A stretch of 64,000 nucleotides of DNA from Pedobacter sp. JY14-1 (lineage in GTDB: Bacteria; Bacteroidota; Bacteroidia; Sphingobacteriales; Sphingobacteriaceae): NCBI RefSeq assembly GCF_029269825.1, contig NZ_JARJHU010000003.1, positions 658,475-722,474 of the forward strand, given 5' to 3'. A program made the translations under genes and the position numbers. Shown here one piece after another: positions 8,916-18,032 of this stretch; position 1 is the stretch's first letter, and every line of letters begins with the position of its first letter. The notes below the pieces were generated by a model. That model was given only the letters and a program-made list of their open reading frames with translations. It had not been told where the DNA came from and did no database searches.

Positions 8916-8959
8916 AGTGTGTAATTCCCTCAGATTATACTCAAGAGACGGTACACACT
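8916..8959 (+). promoter_or_regulatory. Stem in the rplQ leader
   Basis: AGTGTGTA (8916-8923) and TACACACT (8952-8959) are perfect 8-base complements enclosing 28 bases, ending 15 bases before the rplQ ATG. It may be a processing site or a translation control stem. No T run follows, so it is not a terminator. Confidence 0.35.
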
Positions 8960-8974
8960 GAAAAGCTAAAAAAA

Positions 8975-9511
8975 ATGAGACACGGTAAAAAAGTAAACCA
9001 CCTCGGAAGAACGGACTCACATAGGAAAGCAATGTTAGCCAATATGGCTTCATCGCTGATTAAACACAAAAGGATTTCTACCACCTTGGCTAAAGCTAAG
9101 GCATTGCGTACTTATGTGGAGCCGATCATCACTAAGTCTAAGAATGACACAACCCATTCGCGGAGGGTGGTTTTCAGTTATCTTCAGGACAAAGAGACAG
9201 TAACAGAGCTGTTCCGTGACGTTGCCGCTAAGGTGGCTAATCGTCCAGGAGGTTACACAAGGATTATTAAGCTCAACAATCGTTTGGGTGACAACGCGGA
9301 GATGGCACTTATCGAACTTGTTGACTATAACGAGGTATACGGTAAAGAAGCAGCTGCCGCAGAGAAGAAGACTACCCGCAGAAGCAGAAGTAAGGTTAAG
9401 AAAACGGATACGCCTGCTGAAAAAGCAGAAGAAGTGAAAGAAGCACCTGCAGTTACCGAGGCTTCTGATGAATCTGCTCCTGAAGCTTCAACCGAAGCTA
9501 AAGCGGAATAG
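8975..9511 (+). CDS. rplQ: Ribosomal protein bL17 with acidic/alanine-rich tail
   Basis: 178 residues. The first 120 are a normal bL17 ([40 protein letters not shown]). The remaining 55 or so form a low-complexity tail of Lys/Arg followed by Ala, Glu and Pro, which is disordered by composition. From memory such tails are common in Bacteroidota bL17. bL17 is near the peptide exit tunnel. It ends the alpha operon, with a terminator 30 bases downstream. Confidence 0.97.
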   Translation: MRHGKKVNHLGRTDSHRKAMLANMASSLIKHKRISTTLAKAKALRTYVEPIITKSKNDTTHSRRVVFSYLQDKETVTELFRDVAAKVANRPGGYTRIIKLNNRLGDNAEMALIELVDYNEVYGKEAAAAEKKTTRRSRSKVKKTDTPAEKAEEVKEAPAVTEASDESAPEASTEAKAE

Positions 9512-9540
9512 TCAAATAGCTTCTTATAATTTATTCATAA

Positions 9541-9568
9541 CCCTGGTCAGTATTGACTGGGGTTTTTT
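9541..9568 (+). terminator. Rho-independent terminator after rplQ
   Basis: CCCTGGTCA (9541-9549), loop GTAT and TGACTGGGG (9554-9562) form a 9-bp stem with two G-T wobbles, followed by TTTTTT. It closes the ribosomal transcript. It sits only 16 bases before the likely methyltransferase start. Confidence 0.8.
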
Positions 9569-9584
9569 AATTTTGATGATTATT

Positions 9585-10784
9585 ATGATAGATCGGGATA
9601 ACTGGATAAAGTTTGAGGCAGGATGCTCGCTGAGTTTAACTGAGGGGCATTTTGTAAAATTGTCTCTTGGTAACTATTGTGGAGACGACCCTGAACTGAA
9701 GAACATTTATGTAAAGCGTGTGGATATCCGGAAAATCCCAATGCTTTCTTTTACTTATCGGTATAAAAGAAGAGACATTATAAAAAATTATCCTGTAGAT
9801 GAAGGGTTGAGTATGGCGATGGATTTGCTGAGCAAAGATTTTCGGATTGCCACATTAATTACAATAGACAAGGAGTTGATTCTTGAACTTAACCGCGAAG
9901 GAAAAATTGTACTAAGGACAAAGGGACGTCAACGTAGGCCCGAGACCTTGACGTATAGCCATGACCGGCCAAAGGCAAAAACTATCGAAGCAATAGGTAA
10001 GCGTTACTTAACAGATCTCGGGATAACAGATGAGAGAGGGAACGTATTTAGGAATGCCCAGGATAAATACAAGCAGATCAATCATTACATAGAGATATTG
10101 AGTCCGCTAATTAAGGATTTTTCTCAAGAGCAAATCAGGAAGGTAGTGGACATGGGCTCCGGAAAAGGCTACCTGACATTTGGGCTTTATGATTATTTGA
10201 GTAATGTTCTACGATGGAATGTTGAGGTATTGGGCGTTGAGTTGAGGGAAGATCTGGTGAGTTTGTGTAATGAGATAGCTGTCAAATCGGAGTTTAATGA
10301 TCTGAGATTTTTTCAAGGGACGATTGAGCAGCATGATGTTCGCGGAACGGATCTACTAATTGCACTACACGCTTGTGATACAGCTACTGATGATGCAATC
10401 TTTAAGGGAATTGAGGCGGGAGCTAAATTAATAGCTGTTGCTCCTTGTTGCCATAAGCAGATCAGAAAGGAAATTGAGAAATCAAAGATTGAAAATGACT
10501 TATCTTTCCTTACTAGATACGGAATATTCCTTGAACGACAGGCTGAAATGATTACAGACGGTATGCGCGCATTAATATTAGAGTATTTCGGTTATAAAGC
10601 AAAGGTCATGGAATTTATATCAGACGTCCATACTCCTAAGAATGTACTGATCGTAGGTAGTAAATCCTCCAAGATGACTAACGAACATAGGCAAAGGGCA
10701 ATACTCAGCCAATTAAGAGACATCAAAGTATTTTTCGGAATACAATACCATCATTTAGAGCGTTTACTTAAACTGGAGATCTAA
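9585..10784 (+). CDS. SAM-dependent methyltransferase, METTL25/GSTCD-like
   Basis: About 399 residues from ATG 9585 (9576 is an alternative two codons of MII longer). A Rossmann SAM-binding motif VVDMGSGKGYLTF lies in the middle, and a later APCCHKQ motif resembles the PCC motif of the Methyltransf_32 group that includes eukaryotic METTL25 and GSTCD. The N-terminal 150 residues are of unknown fold. The substrate is unknown; RNA is a guess by relatives. It follows the rplQ terminator with almost no room for a promoter, so it may depend on read-through. Confidence 0.75.
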   Translation: MIDRDNWIKFEAGCSLSLTEGHFVKLSLGNYCGDDPELKNIYVKRVDIRKIPMLSFTYRYKRRDIIKNYPVDEGLSMAMDLLSKDFRIATLITIDKELILELNREGKIVLRTKGRQRRPETLTYSHDRPKAKTIEAIGKRYLTDLGITDERGNVFRNAQDKYKQINHYIEILSPLIKDFSQEQIRKVVDMGSGKGYLTFGLYDYLSNVLRWNVEVLGVELREDLVSLCNEIAVKSEFNDLRFFQGTIEQHDVRGTDLLIALHACDTATDDAIFKGIEAGAKLIAVAPCCHKQIRKEIEKSKIENDLSFLTRYGIFLERQAEMITDGMRALILEYFGYKAKVMEFISDVHTPKNVLIVGSKSSKMTNEHRQRAILSQLRDIKVFFGIQYHHLERLLKLEI

Positions 10785-10829
10785 TCCCATTTATACTGTC
10801 ATACTGTCATTTTTTCGGTCACTTCCAGT

Positions 10830-10887
10830 CAGAAAATCTTGAATGAACCGTTAATTGCATAGATTTTCTGCCAAAAACCTATTGGCA
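10830..10887. promoter_or_regulatory. Nested palindromes upstream of dnaK
   Basis: CAGAAAATCT (10830-10839) and AGATTTTCTG (10861-10870) are perfect 10-base inverted arms 21 bases apart. Overlapping the right arm is a second palindrome TGCCAA (10869-10874) / TTGGCA (10882-10887) with a 7-base spacer. The block is 60 bases before the dnaK start. It is not the CIRCE element and has no T run. A heat-shock operator or an mRNA structure are both possible. Confidence 0.4.
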
Positions 10888-10946
10888 CATTGCTTGTTAA
10901 ATACATGTTACAAAAAGATTTTAATAACGTAAACATATATAAGAGC

Positions 10947-12857
10947 ATGTCAAAAATTATTGGTATAGACTTAGGTACAACTAACTCCTGCGTTGCTGTA
11001 ATGGAAGGTAATGAACCTGTCGTGATTGCAAACAGTGAGGGTAAGCGTACTACGCCTTCGATAGTTGCTTTTGCAGAAAATGGCGAACGTAAAGTTGGAG
11101 AGCCTGCCAAACGTCAGGCCATAACGAATCCAACCAAGACCATTTCGTCGATTAAGCGCTTTATGGGCAGTAGTTACTCAGAGGTGTCAAAGGAGGCTGC
11201 ACGTGTGCCTTACAAAGTAGTAAAGGGTGATAACAATACTCCAAGGGTTGAAATTGATGACCGCAAGTATACTCCGCAGGAAATTTCGGCAATGATTCTG
11301 CAGAAAATGAAAAAAACTGCTGAGGATTTTCTTGGTCAGGAAGTAACCGAGGCTGTGATTACCGTACCTGCTTATTTTAATGATGCACAGCGTCAAGCAA
11401 CTAAGGAAGCAGGTGAGATTGCAGGCTTAAACGTGAAGAGGATCATTAATGAGCCAACTGCAGCAGCGTTAGCTTATGGCTTGGATAAAGCGCATAAGGA
11501 TATGAAAATTGTAGTATTTGACTGCGGTGGAGGTACACATGACGTTTCTGTACTGGAGCTTGGCGATGGTGTATTTGAGGTAAAGTCAACTGATGGAGAT
11601 ACTCACCTCGGTGGAGATGACTTCGATCACGTGATTATTGAGTGGTTGGCCCAGGAGTTCAAGAACGAGAACGGTATGGACCTGCATCAGGATCCTATGG
11701 CACTGCAACGTTTGAAAGAAGCTGCTGAAAAAGCAAAAATTGAGCTTTCCAGCACTACTTCGACAGAAATAAACCTTCCGTATATTACTGCTGATGCTAC
11801 AGGGCCCAAACATTTAGTAAGGACTTTAAGCCGCGCAAAATTTGAGCAGCTTGCTGAGGACTTGATTAAACGTACTATCGATCCTTGTAAGTCAGCATTA
11901 AAGAATGCCGGATTGAAAACTACTGATATTGATGAGATCATCCTGGTTGGTGGATCGACACGTATTCCAGCTATTCAGGATGCAGTAAAAGCATTCTTTG
12001 GAAAGGAGCCCTCTAAAGGAGTAAACCCCGATGAGGTCGTAGCTATAGGCGCTGCTATTCAGGGTGGCGTATTGACTGGAGAAGTGAAAGATGTATTGTT
12101 GCTAGACGTAACACCGCTTTCTCTAGGTATAGAGACGATGGGTGGAGTGATGACTAAGTTGATTGAAGCAAATACAACTATCCCTTCTAAAAAGGCGGAG
12201 ACTTTTTCCACTGCAGCTGATAATCAACCTTCTGTTGAAATTCATATTCTTCAGGGAGAACGTCCTATGGCTGCCCAAAACAGGACAATAGGTCGCTTTA
12301 TTCTTGATGGAATTCCACCGTCACCACGTGGAATACCTCAAATTGAAGTTACATTTGATATTGATGCGAACGGAATTCTCCATGTAAGCGCAAAAGATAA
12401 GGCTACAGGAAAAGAGCAGAAGATCAGGATTGAAGCTTCTTCAGGTTTGACAGACGATGAGATCAAACGTATGAAGGAAGAAGCAGAAAAGAATGCCGAG
12501 TCTGACAGAGTTGCCAAGGAAGAGGCTGAAAAGATCAACAGTGCAGATGCATTGATCTTCTCTACCGAGAAACAACTGAAGGAGTTTGGAGATAAGCTTT
12601 CGGCTGATAAAAAAGCTCCTATTGAAGCTGGTTTGAAAAAGCTCAAGGATGCACACGCTGCAAGGAATTTTGCAGATATAGATGCTGCTCAGGCTGAACT
12701 TCAAACTGCATGGAATGCCGCTTCTGAAGAGATGTATAAAGCTGGTCAGGATCAGGGTGGACAGCCTGATGCAGCGGCTGGTAGTCAGCCGCAAAATGAT
12801 GGCGGTGATCATGTGACTGACGTAGACTTTGAAGAAGTTAAAGACGATAAGAAATAA
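10947..12857 (+). CDS. dnaK: Chaperone DnaK (Hsp70)
   Basis: 636 residues from [14 protein letters not shown]; an in-frame ATG at 10890 would add 19 non-family residues. The ATPase domain spans about 1-375, the linker [19 protein letters not shown] follows, then the peptide-binding domain, the lid and a Gln/Asp-rich tail ending in the EEV-type acidic motif FEEVKDDKK. In the phosphate-2 loop the usual DLGGGTFD reads DCGGGTHD (Cys193, His198). It folds and disaggregates proteins with DnaJ and GrpE, neither of which is adjacent. It is monocistronic, with a terminator downstream. Confidence 0.98.
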   Translation: MSKIIGIDLGTTNSCVAVMEGNEPVVIANSEGKRTTPSIVAFAENGERKVGEPAKRQAITNPTKTISSIKRFMGSSYSEVSKEAARVPYKVVKGDNNTPRVEIDDRKYTPQEISAMILQKMKKTAEDFLGQEVTEAVITVPAYFNDAQRQATKEAGEIAGLNVKRIINEPTAAALAYGLDKAHKDMKIVVFDCGGGTHDVSVLELGDGVFEVKSTDGDTHLGGDDFDHVIIEWLAQEFKNENGMDLHQDPMALQRLKEAAEKAKIELSSTTSTEINLPYITADATGPKHLVRTLSRAKFEQLAEDLIKRTIDPCKSALKNAGLKTTDIDEIILVGGSTRIPAIQDAVKAFFGKEPSKGVNPDEVVAIGAAIQGGVLTGEVKDVLLLDVTPLSLGIETMGGVMTKLIEANTTIPSKKAETFSTAADNQPSVEIHILQGERPMAAQNRTIGRFILDGIPPSPRGIPQIEVTFDIDANGILHVSAKDKATGKEQKIRIEASSGLTDDEIKRMKEEAEKNAESDRVAKEEAEKINSADALIFSTEKQLKEFGDKLSADKKAPIEAGLKKLKDAHAARNFADIDAAQAELQTAWNAASEEMYKAGQDQGGQPDAAAGSQPQNDGGDHVTDVDFEEVKDDKK

Positions 12858-12880
12858 TATATCTTGTGATTTTAATAAAA

Positions 12881-12905
12881 AAAGCCCCGTTTTGGGGCTT
12901 TTTTT
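12881..12905. terminator. Bidirectional terminator after dnaK
   Basis: AAAGCCCC (12881-12888), a GTTTT loop and GGGGCTTT (12894-12901) form a perfect 8-bp stem flanked by A and T runs on opposite sides. It can serve dnaK on plus and the nucleotidyltransferase on minus. Confidence 0.88.
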
Positions 12906-12973
12906 ATTTGTATAATTCTGAGGTATTTCTGTTCTTTTTTACAGCAAACTAGTCAGTAACCTGTGATTTCAGA

Positions 12974-13873
12974 TTAATTCCAAAGTTTCTCTGGGTATAT
13001 CCCATCTTTTACCAACTGATCAATACTAGCCTGAACGAAAGGTTTATCCTCCTTATACGTAACACCGAACCATTGGCTATCCGTAGGGATCACTTTAAAG
13101 GTGGCTTGATTGGTACGGACCAGGTGTTCGCCGATCAAAGGGATAAAGAACTCTGCCTTTGGCTTTTCTTTATTTTCAATCGCAAATTTCTTAAATAACT
13201 CTTCCGCTAACTTAAAGACAGCTGGTGTGAAACCCCAGAAATTCATAGATACAGGAGTATCAAAGGCTAAAGGATATTCCTGTCCATTTTCTTCATAAAC
13301 GATGATATCTCCTTTTTTATATACTTGAGTACGCTCATTAATCTCCTCCAGATAGCCAGCCTCGCTGGTTTTGCATACACCGCGGGAAACTGAGCCAAAT
13401 TCTGACAAAGTCTTGCCAATCTGATAACCTATTATTGAGAAATTACTGTCAGAAGCATCTGTATTCAGGAAATCTACCATTTTTTTGAAAGCATCAAATC
13501 CATAGTAGTCGTCCGCATTGATCACGCAGAAAGGCTCCTTAATGATGTGGCGTCCTGATAGAATGGCGTGTGCAGTACCCCAGGGCTTTTCGCGATAAAT
13601 CTCCTCTTCAATGCCAAATTGCTTAAGGTCAAAATTCTGAAATACATAATCTATCTCAATCCTTCCTTTCAACTTAGGCTCATAAATCGACTTAAAGTTT
13701 TCTACGAATTCCTCTTTAATGATAAATACCACTTTGCCAAACCCTGCTTTAATCGCATCAAATATTGAGTAATCGATGATGGTTTCCCCGTTAGGTCCAA
13801 AGCCATCAATTTGTTTCATGCTGCCATAGCGACTAGCCATGCCTGCTGCTAAAATTAATAAAGTAGGTTTCAT
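12974..13873 (-). CDS. Nucleotidyltransferase (sugar-phosphate NTP transferase)
   Basis: 299 residues. The N-terminus LLILAAGMASRYGSMKQIDGF is the nucleotide-binding signature of GlmU/RmlA-type NTP transferases, with the catalytic Arg-Lys spacing kept. CVINADDYYG near residue 118 matches the metal-binding LxxxDD region. It should join an NTP and a sugar phosphate; the sugar is not decidable. It is the last gene of a minus-strand run, 32 bases after the M42 peptidase. Confidence 0.8.
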   Translation of the reverse strand: MKPTLLILAAGMASRYGSMKQIDGFGPNGETIIDYSIFDAIKAGFGKVVFIIKEEFVENFKSIYEPKLKGRIEIDYVFQNFDLKQFGIEEEIYREKPWGTAHAILSGRHIIKEPFCVINADDYYGFDAFKKMVDFLNTDASDSNFSIIGYQIGKTLSEFGSVSRGVCKTSEAGYLEEINERTQVYKKGDIIVYEENGQEYPLAFDTPVSMNFWGFTPAVFKLAEELFKKFAIENKEKPKAEFFIPLIGEHLVRTNQATFKVIPTDSQWFGVTYKEDKPFVQASIDQLVKDGIYPEKLWN

Positions 13874-13905
13874 TCTACGAATTGCTTGATAAGGTTATTA
13901 AAGTG

Positions 13906-15018
13906 TTATTTTGAATATGTGAAATCGTGGTCTTTCTTAATGTTCAGCAGAGAGTGATAGATCAGGTTGATCACATTGTCTACATCGTCTTTGTGGATCA
14001 TTTCTACGGTAGTATGCATATAACGCAGCGGCAGGGAAATCAGTGCAGATGGCACTCCACTGTTCGAATAAGCAAATGCATCTGTATCTGTTCCTGTGGA
14101 ACGAGAGGAAGCCTGTCTCTGGAACGGGATTTTGTTTTCTTCGGCAGTTTTGATCAGCAGCTTGTTCAGGTTAGTTTGTACGGCAGGAGCATAAGATACT
14201 ACCGGGCCTTTACCACAAGCCAGGTCTCCCTGGGTAATCTTGTTGATCATCGGAGTAGATGTATCGTGCGTTACGTCAGTTACAATCGCTACATTAGGTT
14301 TGATCCGGTGCGCAATCATTTCAGCACCTCTTAATCCGATCTCTTCCTGCACAGAGTTGACGATATATAGGCCAAAAGGTAGCTTTTTCTTGTTTTCATG
14401 CAGTAGTCTGGCCACTTCAGCGATCATGAAGCCACCCGCACGGTTGTCGAGTGCGCGGCCTACGTAATAGCGATCGTTCAGCACCATGAACTCGTCCTCA
14501 TAGGTAATCACGCAACCTACGTGGATACCCAATTTTTCTACTTCCTCTTTAGAAGTACAGCCGCAATCCAGGAAAATATTCTTAATTGCAGGAGCCTCTT
14601 CCTTTTCTCCGTTGCGGGTATGAATGGCAGGCCACCCGAATACAGCTTTAACCATTCCGTTTTCGGTGTGGATATTAACCCGCTTTGAAGGGGCAATCTG
14701 ATGATCAGAGCCGCCATTTCGGATAACGTAAATCAGGCCATCATTCGTAATATAGTTTACAAACCATGAAATTTCGTCAGCATGTGCCTCTATAACTACC
14801 TTATAATCTGCCTTTGGATTGATTACGCCTACTGCAGTACCATAACTGTCAATGAAACTTTCGTCGATATAAGGTTTCAGATAATCCAGCCATAACTTTT
14901 GGCCCGGATATTCAAAACCTGTTGGGGAAGGATTGTTAATGTATTTTTCGAAAAACTGGAGCGACTTCTTATTAACCACACCGGTGTGTTTAGGGTGATC
15001 TTCTTTTTTTTTACTCAT
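13906..15018 (-). CDS. M42 family metallopeptidase
   Basis: 370 residues from MSKKKEDH. M42 ligands are visible: HADEISW, ALDNRAGG, QEEIGLRGAE (catalytic Glu pair), DVTHDTST and the C-terminal YMHTTVEM. The family forms large aminopeptidase shells that trim peptides in the cytoplasm. An upstream in-frame ATG at 15042 would add Met, five His and two Lys, but a -7 box at 15044-15051 would start transcription inside that tract, so the inner start is preferred. It lies between an MFS gene and a nucleotidyltransferase. Confidence 0.88.
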   Translation of the reverse strand: MSKKKEDHPKHTGVVNKKSLQFFEKYINNPSPTGFEYPGQKLWLDYLKPYIDESFIDSYGTAVGVINPKADYKVVIEAHADEISWFVNYITNDGLIYVIRNGGSDHQIAPSKRVNIHTENGMVKAVFGWPAIHTRNGEKEEAPAIKNIFLDCGCTSKEEVEKLGIHVGCVITYEDEFMVLNDRYYVGRALDNRAGGFMIAEVARLLHENKKKLPFGLYIVNSVQEEIGLRGAEMIAHRIKPNVAIVTDVTHDTSTPMINKITQGDLACGKGPVVSYAPAVQTNLNKLLIKTAEENKIPFQRQASSRSTGTDTDAFAYSNSGVPSALISLPLRYMHTTVEMIHKDDVDNVINLIYHSLLNIKKDHDFTYSK

Positions 15019-15043
15019 TTTTTTATGATGATGATGATGCAAA

Positions 15044-15051
15044 CAAATATA
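15044..15051 (-). promoter_or_regulatory. -7 promoter element for the M42 peptidase
   Basis: On the minus strand TATATTTG matches TAnnTTTG exactly, with a start point expected near 15037. No good -33 box is seen. It lies in the 46-base gap between the MFS stop and the preferred M42 start, so the peptidase may be transcribed apart from the transporter. Confidence 0.35.
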
Positions 15052-15064
15052 AAAAAATGTTGGT

Positions 15065-16225
15065 CTAAACGCGCTTTTTGCTGTAAAACAAATAGATAAT
15101 CAGGTTAAGGATGATAATCGACGTAATGCCAGAGCAAAACACCGGCCAGCCGCCATTATCCCACAGCCATAAGCCTAAAGCAGAACCACTGGCAGCTCCG
15201 ACAAAGCTCACCGACATAAATACCGTATTCAGCCGGTTCCTGGCCTCAGGCATAATTGTATAGATCCTGGTTTGGTTAGTTACATGTATGGCCTGTTGCC
15301 CGATATCGATCAGAATAATGCCTAATACAAAGACGATAAGATGACTTTTGGTAAAATAAAAGGCAGCCAGGCTGAGTAGCTGCAGGAGCAGACCAATAAG
15401 TATATTCCTTCTCGGATTGCCAACACCGCTAAAACGGCCTACCAAAGGCGCTGCCAGTGCCCCTGCTGCTCCTGCAATGCCGAACATCCCAATCTGAAGC
15501 GATTGCAGGTTATAAGGTGGGTTCGCCAGAAACAGCACCATCGTTGTCCAGAAGGCACTCAAGGTAGCAAAGGCGATAAAATTGATCAGCGAAGCCTCCC
15601 TTAGCACCGGCTGCGTGCGCACATAATGCCACATCGAAGCCATCAGCTGACCATAACTTCCTTTAAAAGAAGGTTCACTCTGTGGAAAGCGTTTCGCCAT
15701 CAGCAACAGCAGCAGGAAGCAAATACTAGCTGCAATGAAGTACATTGCGCGCCAGCCCCATAAAAAGCCAATACTCCCGCTTATGGAGCGCGAAGCCAGT
15801 ATCCCCACCAGCAGGCCACTCATGATAATGCCTATCGTTTCTCCACGTTTCTCGTCAGAACTCAGGTTCGCGGCCATTGGCAGGATCAGCTGCGGTACTA
15901 CAGAACTCACTCCGATCAATACAGATGAACATTGCAGCAGCAGGAAAGAACCAGAGACGGCAGCCATTAACAGTGAAACGATGGCAAGGCCGGTAATTAC
16001 CAGGATCTGTTTCTTCCTTTCAAACATATCGCCCAACGGTACAATAAGGAACAGCCCCAAAGCGTAGCCAGCCTGAGTCAGGTAGCTGATTTTGCCTGCA
16101 ACTGGTTCTGTAAGACCAAATTCTCTGGCCACCAGGATCACCAGCGGCTGGCAATAATAAATGTTAGCGACGATCAGCCCCGTACAAAAGGCCATTAGTA
16201 AAATGTCTGTCCTGCTTAGTTTCAT
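15065..16225 (-). CDS. MFS transporter
   Basis: 386 residues with twelve predicted membrane segments. The loop after the second segment reads PLGDMFERKK, a variant of the MFS motif A GxLaDrxGrkk. The opening IYYCQPLV is typical of drug/metabolite exporters of the NepI/YdhP kind. The substrate is unknown. It is 17 bases downstream of the porin gene, suggesting a joint transcript that pairs inner- and outer-membrane transport. Confidence 0.85.
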   Translation of the reverse strand: MKLSRTDILLMAFCTGLIVANIYYCQPLVILVAREFGLTEPVAGKISYLTQAGYALGLFLIVPLGDMFERKKQILVITGLAIVSLLMAAVSGSFLLLQCSSVLIGVSSVVPQLILPMAANLSSDEKRGETIGIIMSGLLVGILASRSISGSIGFLWGWRAMYFIAASICFLLLLLMAKRFPQSEPSFKGSYGQLMASMWHYVRTQPVLREASLINFIAFATLSAFWTTMVLFLANPPYNLQSLQIGMFGIAGAAGALAAPLVGRFSGVGNPRRNILIGLLLQLLSLAAFYFTKSHLIVFVLGIILIDIGQQAIHVTNQTRIYTIMPEARNRLNTVFMSVSFVGAASGSALGLWLWDNGGWPVFCSGITSIIILNLIIYLFYSKKRV

Positions 16226-16242
16226 AAAAATTAAGAAGCAGT

Positions 16243-17478
16243 TTACCAGCGGTATTGCAGCCGGGCAGTGAAAACATCGTCCTTAAGATCGCTGGCATAT
16301 TGCTGCAACTGGGTTGCATGGTTTACCACATGCTCATTATAAACTGTTAGTTTTAACCGGGGGTTGATCATATAAGTAACGCCATATCCCAGAGTGCCAA
16401 ACTTAACATCTCCGGCTGAAGTATTGCTGTCCGTTGCGCCGATCTGCTCCTCATCTACTTTCCGGTTAGGATCATACATATCATAGGCAGCAATGGCAGA
16501 AAAACCCGTTTTCGCAATTTTCTGCGTCAGCCAGAGATAATAGCCCTGAAAAGGCCTCAGGTATAGGTCTGTTGCCGGCTGGGCAGAAAAACTTGTACTC
16601 GCAGCCGGGCCAGATACCGAAGAAGAAGCAGCAACCCCCGGCTGCGTACCCTCCATATACTCCGCCTTAAAGCTTGTAGCCCCAAAAGTATTGTCGTATT
16701 GCAGCTGAATATTGACCCCGTAATAATCCCTTTTAAAATACCTGCCCAGGTTTTCCGGGGCTATATGCCTTAGGTAGGCGCTACCCTCATAAGTAAAATA
16801 ACCCTCCGTATCGTTCCTCACAAAGCCCTTGTAAAAAGATCCCCCAAAGCCTACATGTAACCGCTTACCCGCCAGGCTGTCAAAATTGAAATGCAAATTT
16901 CCAATCATGTCCTTACGGGAATCATAATCCCTTGCATTATAACCACTGCCGTTCACCATTGCAAGGTCAGCGAAGATAAACTTAAAGGCACCGACCGGTT
17001 TAAAAGTCACCATTGCGCCAATATCCCTTTCCCTCGGCATCAGCGTCTGAAACATCCTCGGCCGTTCCGGAAAGTCGCGGTATCCGGATGAATACACAAT
17101 ACCATAGCCGAAAGGTCTGTTGAAAAGCCCGGCTGTAAAGCGCAATGATTTTACCTTCGGGCTGTAAAACTGGATGAATGCATCCATCAGCTGAATACCC
17201 GTAGGCGTGGCATCCAGCTGAAAAACTATGCTCGAATACTTGTCCACACGGTCAACCTTCAGCCTGCCGCGCCTTACGACAAATCTGTCCCTTGAGTTCT
17301 TACTGAAATCCCCTCCAGAAAAAGAGCCGATCCCGTCAGACTGGGCACGCTGATACTGAGTCTGTAGATAACCGGTTATAGCGATCTCATGCGGATCATA
17401 CGAAGAGGGAGCATTGTTGTTTTGCCCAAATAATAAAACAGGGCAAAACGATAATATACATAGGAGTGTCTTCTTCAT
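16243..17478 (-). CDS. OprO/OprP-type phosphate-selective porin
   Basis: 411 residues with a signal peptide (about residues 1-18, ending LLFGQ). The sequence is a beta-barrel with alternating aromatic strands and a C-terminal ARLQYRW, ending in an aromatic as outer-membrane proteins do. GYLQTQYQRAQSDG and RRGRLKVDRV resemble porins of the OprP family. It probably passes anions or phosphorylated solutes; specificity is inferred from family only. It heads the minus-strand run and is divergent from the SulP operon. Confidence 0.8.
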   Translation of the reverse strand: MKKTLLCILSFCPVLLFGQNNNAPSSYDPHEIAITGYLQTQYQRAQSDGIGSFSGGDFSKNSRDRFVVRRGRLKVDRVDKYSSIVFQLDATPTGIQLMDAFIQFYSPKVKSLRFTAGLFNRPFGYGIVYSSGYRDFPERPRMFQTLMPRERDIGAMVTFKPVGAFKFIFADLAMVNGSGYNARDYDSRKDMIGNLHFNFDSLAGKRLHVGFGGSFYKGFVRNDTEGYFTYEGSAYLRHIAPENLGRYFKRDYYGVNIQLQYDNTFGATSFKAEYMEGTQPGVAASSSVSGPAASTSFSAQPATDLYLRPFQGYYLWLTQKIAKTGFSAIAAYDMYDPNRKVDEEQIGATDSNTSAGDVKFGTLGYGVTYMINPRLKLTVYNEHVVNHATQLQQYASDLKDDVFTARLQYRW

Positions 17479-17512
17479 TCTGTGGCTAAATTACATTTTT
17501 ATTACAGGATAA

Positions 17513-17545
17513 TTTGTTTATTACCCTGCTTTGGACTTATTTTTG
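17513..17545 (+). promoter_or_regulatory. Promoter for the small protein-SulP-carbonic anhydrase operon
   Basis: TTTG at 17513-17516 and TATTTTTG at 17538-17545 are 21 bases apart, a full match to the Bacteroidota consensus. The start point near 17552 gives a leader of about 20 bases before the ATG at 17573. Confidence 0.55.
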
Positions 17546-17572
17546 GCATGAGCAACCGTAAAATCAGATCAG

Positions 17573-17914
17573 ATGTTCCTCAGAAAATACAGGATTCATA
17601 TCATCGTAGCCTTTCTTGCCATCTTCTCTGCGAAGATGGTTATTTCCGGCGCACCTGTATTCCTGGGCCATATCGATAAGGAGATCATGAATTCGGTCAT
17701 TATGCAGATCGAACTGGAACACAGCTCCGACGGAGAAAGCGGAGGCAAGGCCAAAGTAAAGCTTTGCGACTACAAGATCGATTTTCACTACGATTACAAC
17801 TTTTCAACTGAACTTGTCCTGGTAAAGGTCAGTAATAGCTTTATCGACCATTTCAAGCGGTACGTTGACCCGTTCCACCCGTCTGTTCCCACACCGCCGC
17901 CTAACCGCTGCTGA
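17573..17914 (+). CDS. Small exported protein of unknown function
   Basis: 113 residues. An N-terminal hydrophobic stretch (about 9-26, ending SGAP) looks like a signal peptide or anchor after a basic MFLRKYRIH. The body is rich in Asp, His and Tyr (HIDKEIMNSVIMQIELEH, FHYDYNF) and ends PPPNRC. I do not recognise a family. A full promoter upstream and the SulP and carbonic anhydrase genes downstream in the same direction suggest one operon, though the 118-base gap allows independent expression. Confidence 0.6.
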   Translation: MFLRKYRIHIIVAFLAIFSAKMVISGAPVFLGHIDKEIMNSVIMQIELEHSSDGESGGKAKVKLCDYKIDFHYDYNFSTELVLVKVSNSFIDHFKRYVDPFHPSVPTPPPNRC

Positions 17915-18012
17915 TTCGATGCGCATCACCCGCACCTTCCGGTGTGCTGATGCAGACCTTAGAATTAGTTAAAGCAAAACATTAAAACATCGTTTTATGC
18001 AAAGTGGGAAAT

Positions 18013-18029
18013 CAGCCCTTTCAGGGCTG
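18013..18029 (+). promoter_or_regulatory. Hairpin over the SulP translation start
   Basis: CAGCCCT (18013-18019), TTC and AGGGCTG (18023-18029) form a perfect 7-bp hairpin that ends 3 bases before ATG 18033. It would cover the ribosome-binding region of that start. It is also read through if translation starts at ATG 17997. Confidence 0.45.
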
Positions 18030-18032
18030 GAT

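Noticed and set aside
9468..9584. Upstream extension of the methyltransferase into rplQ
   Set aside because: It would be translated through the rplQ end and the terminator hairpin, and the added residues do not resemble a family N-terminus.
10882..10897. Sigma-54-like TGGCAC...TTGC sequence before dnaK
   Set aside because: The GG and GC are too close for a -24/-12 promoter, and the TTGGCA forms part of a palindrome instead.
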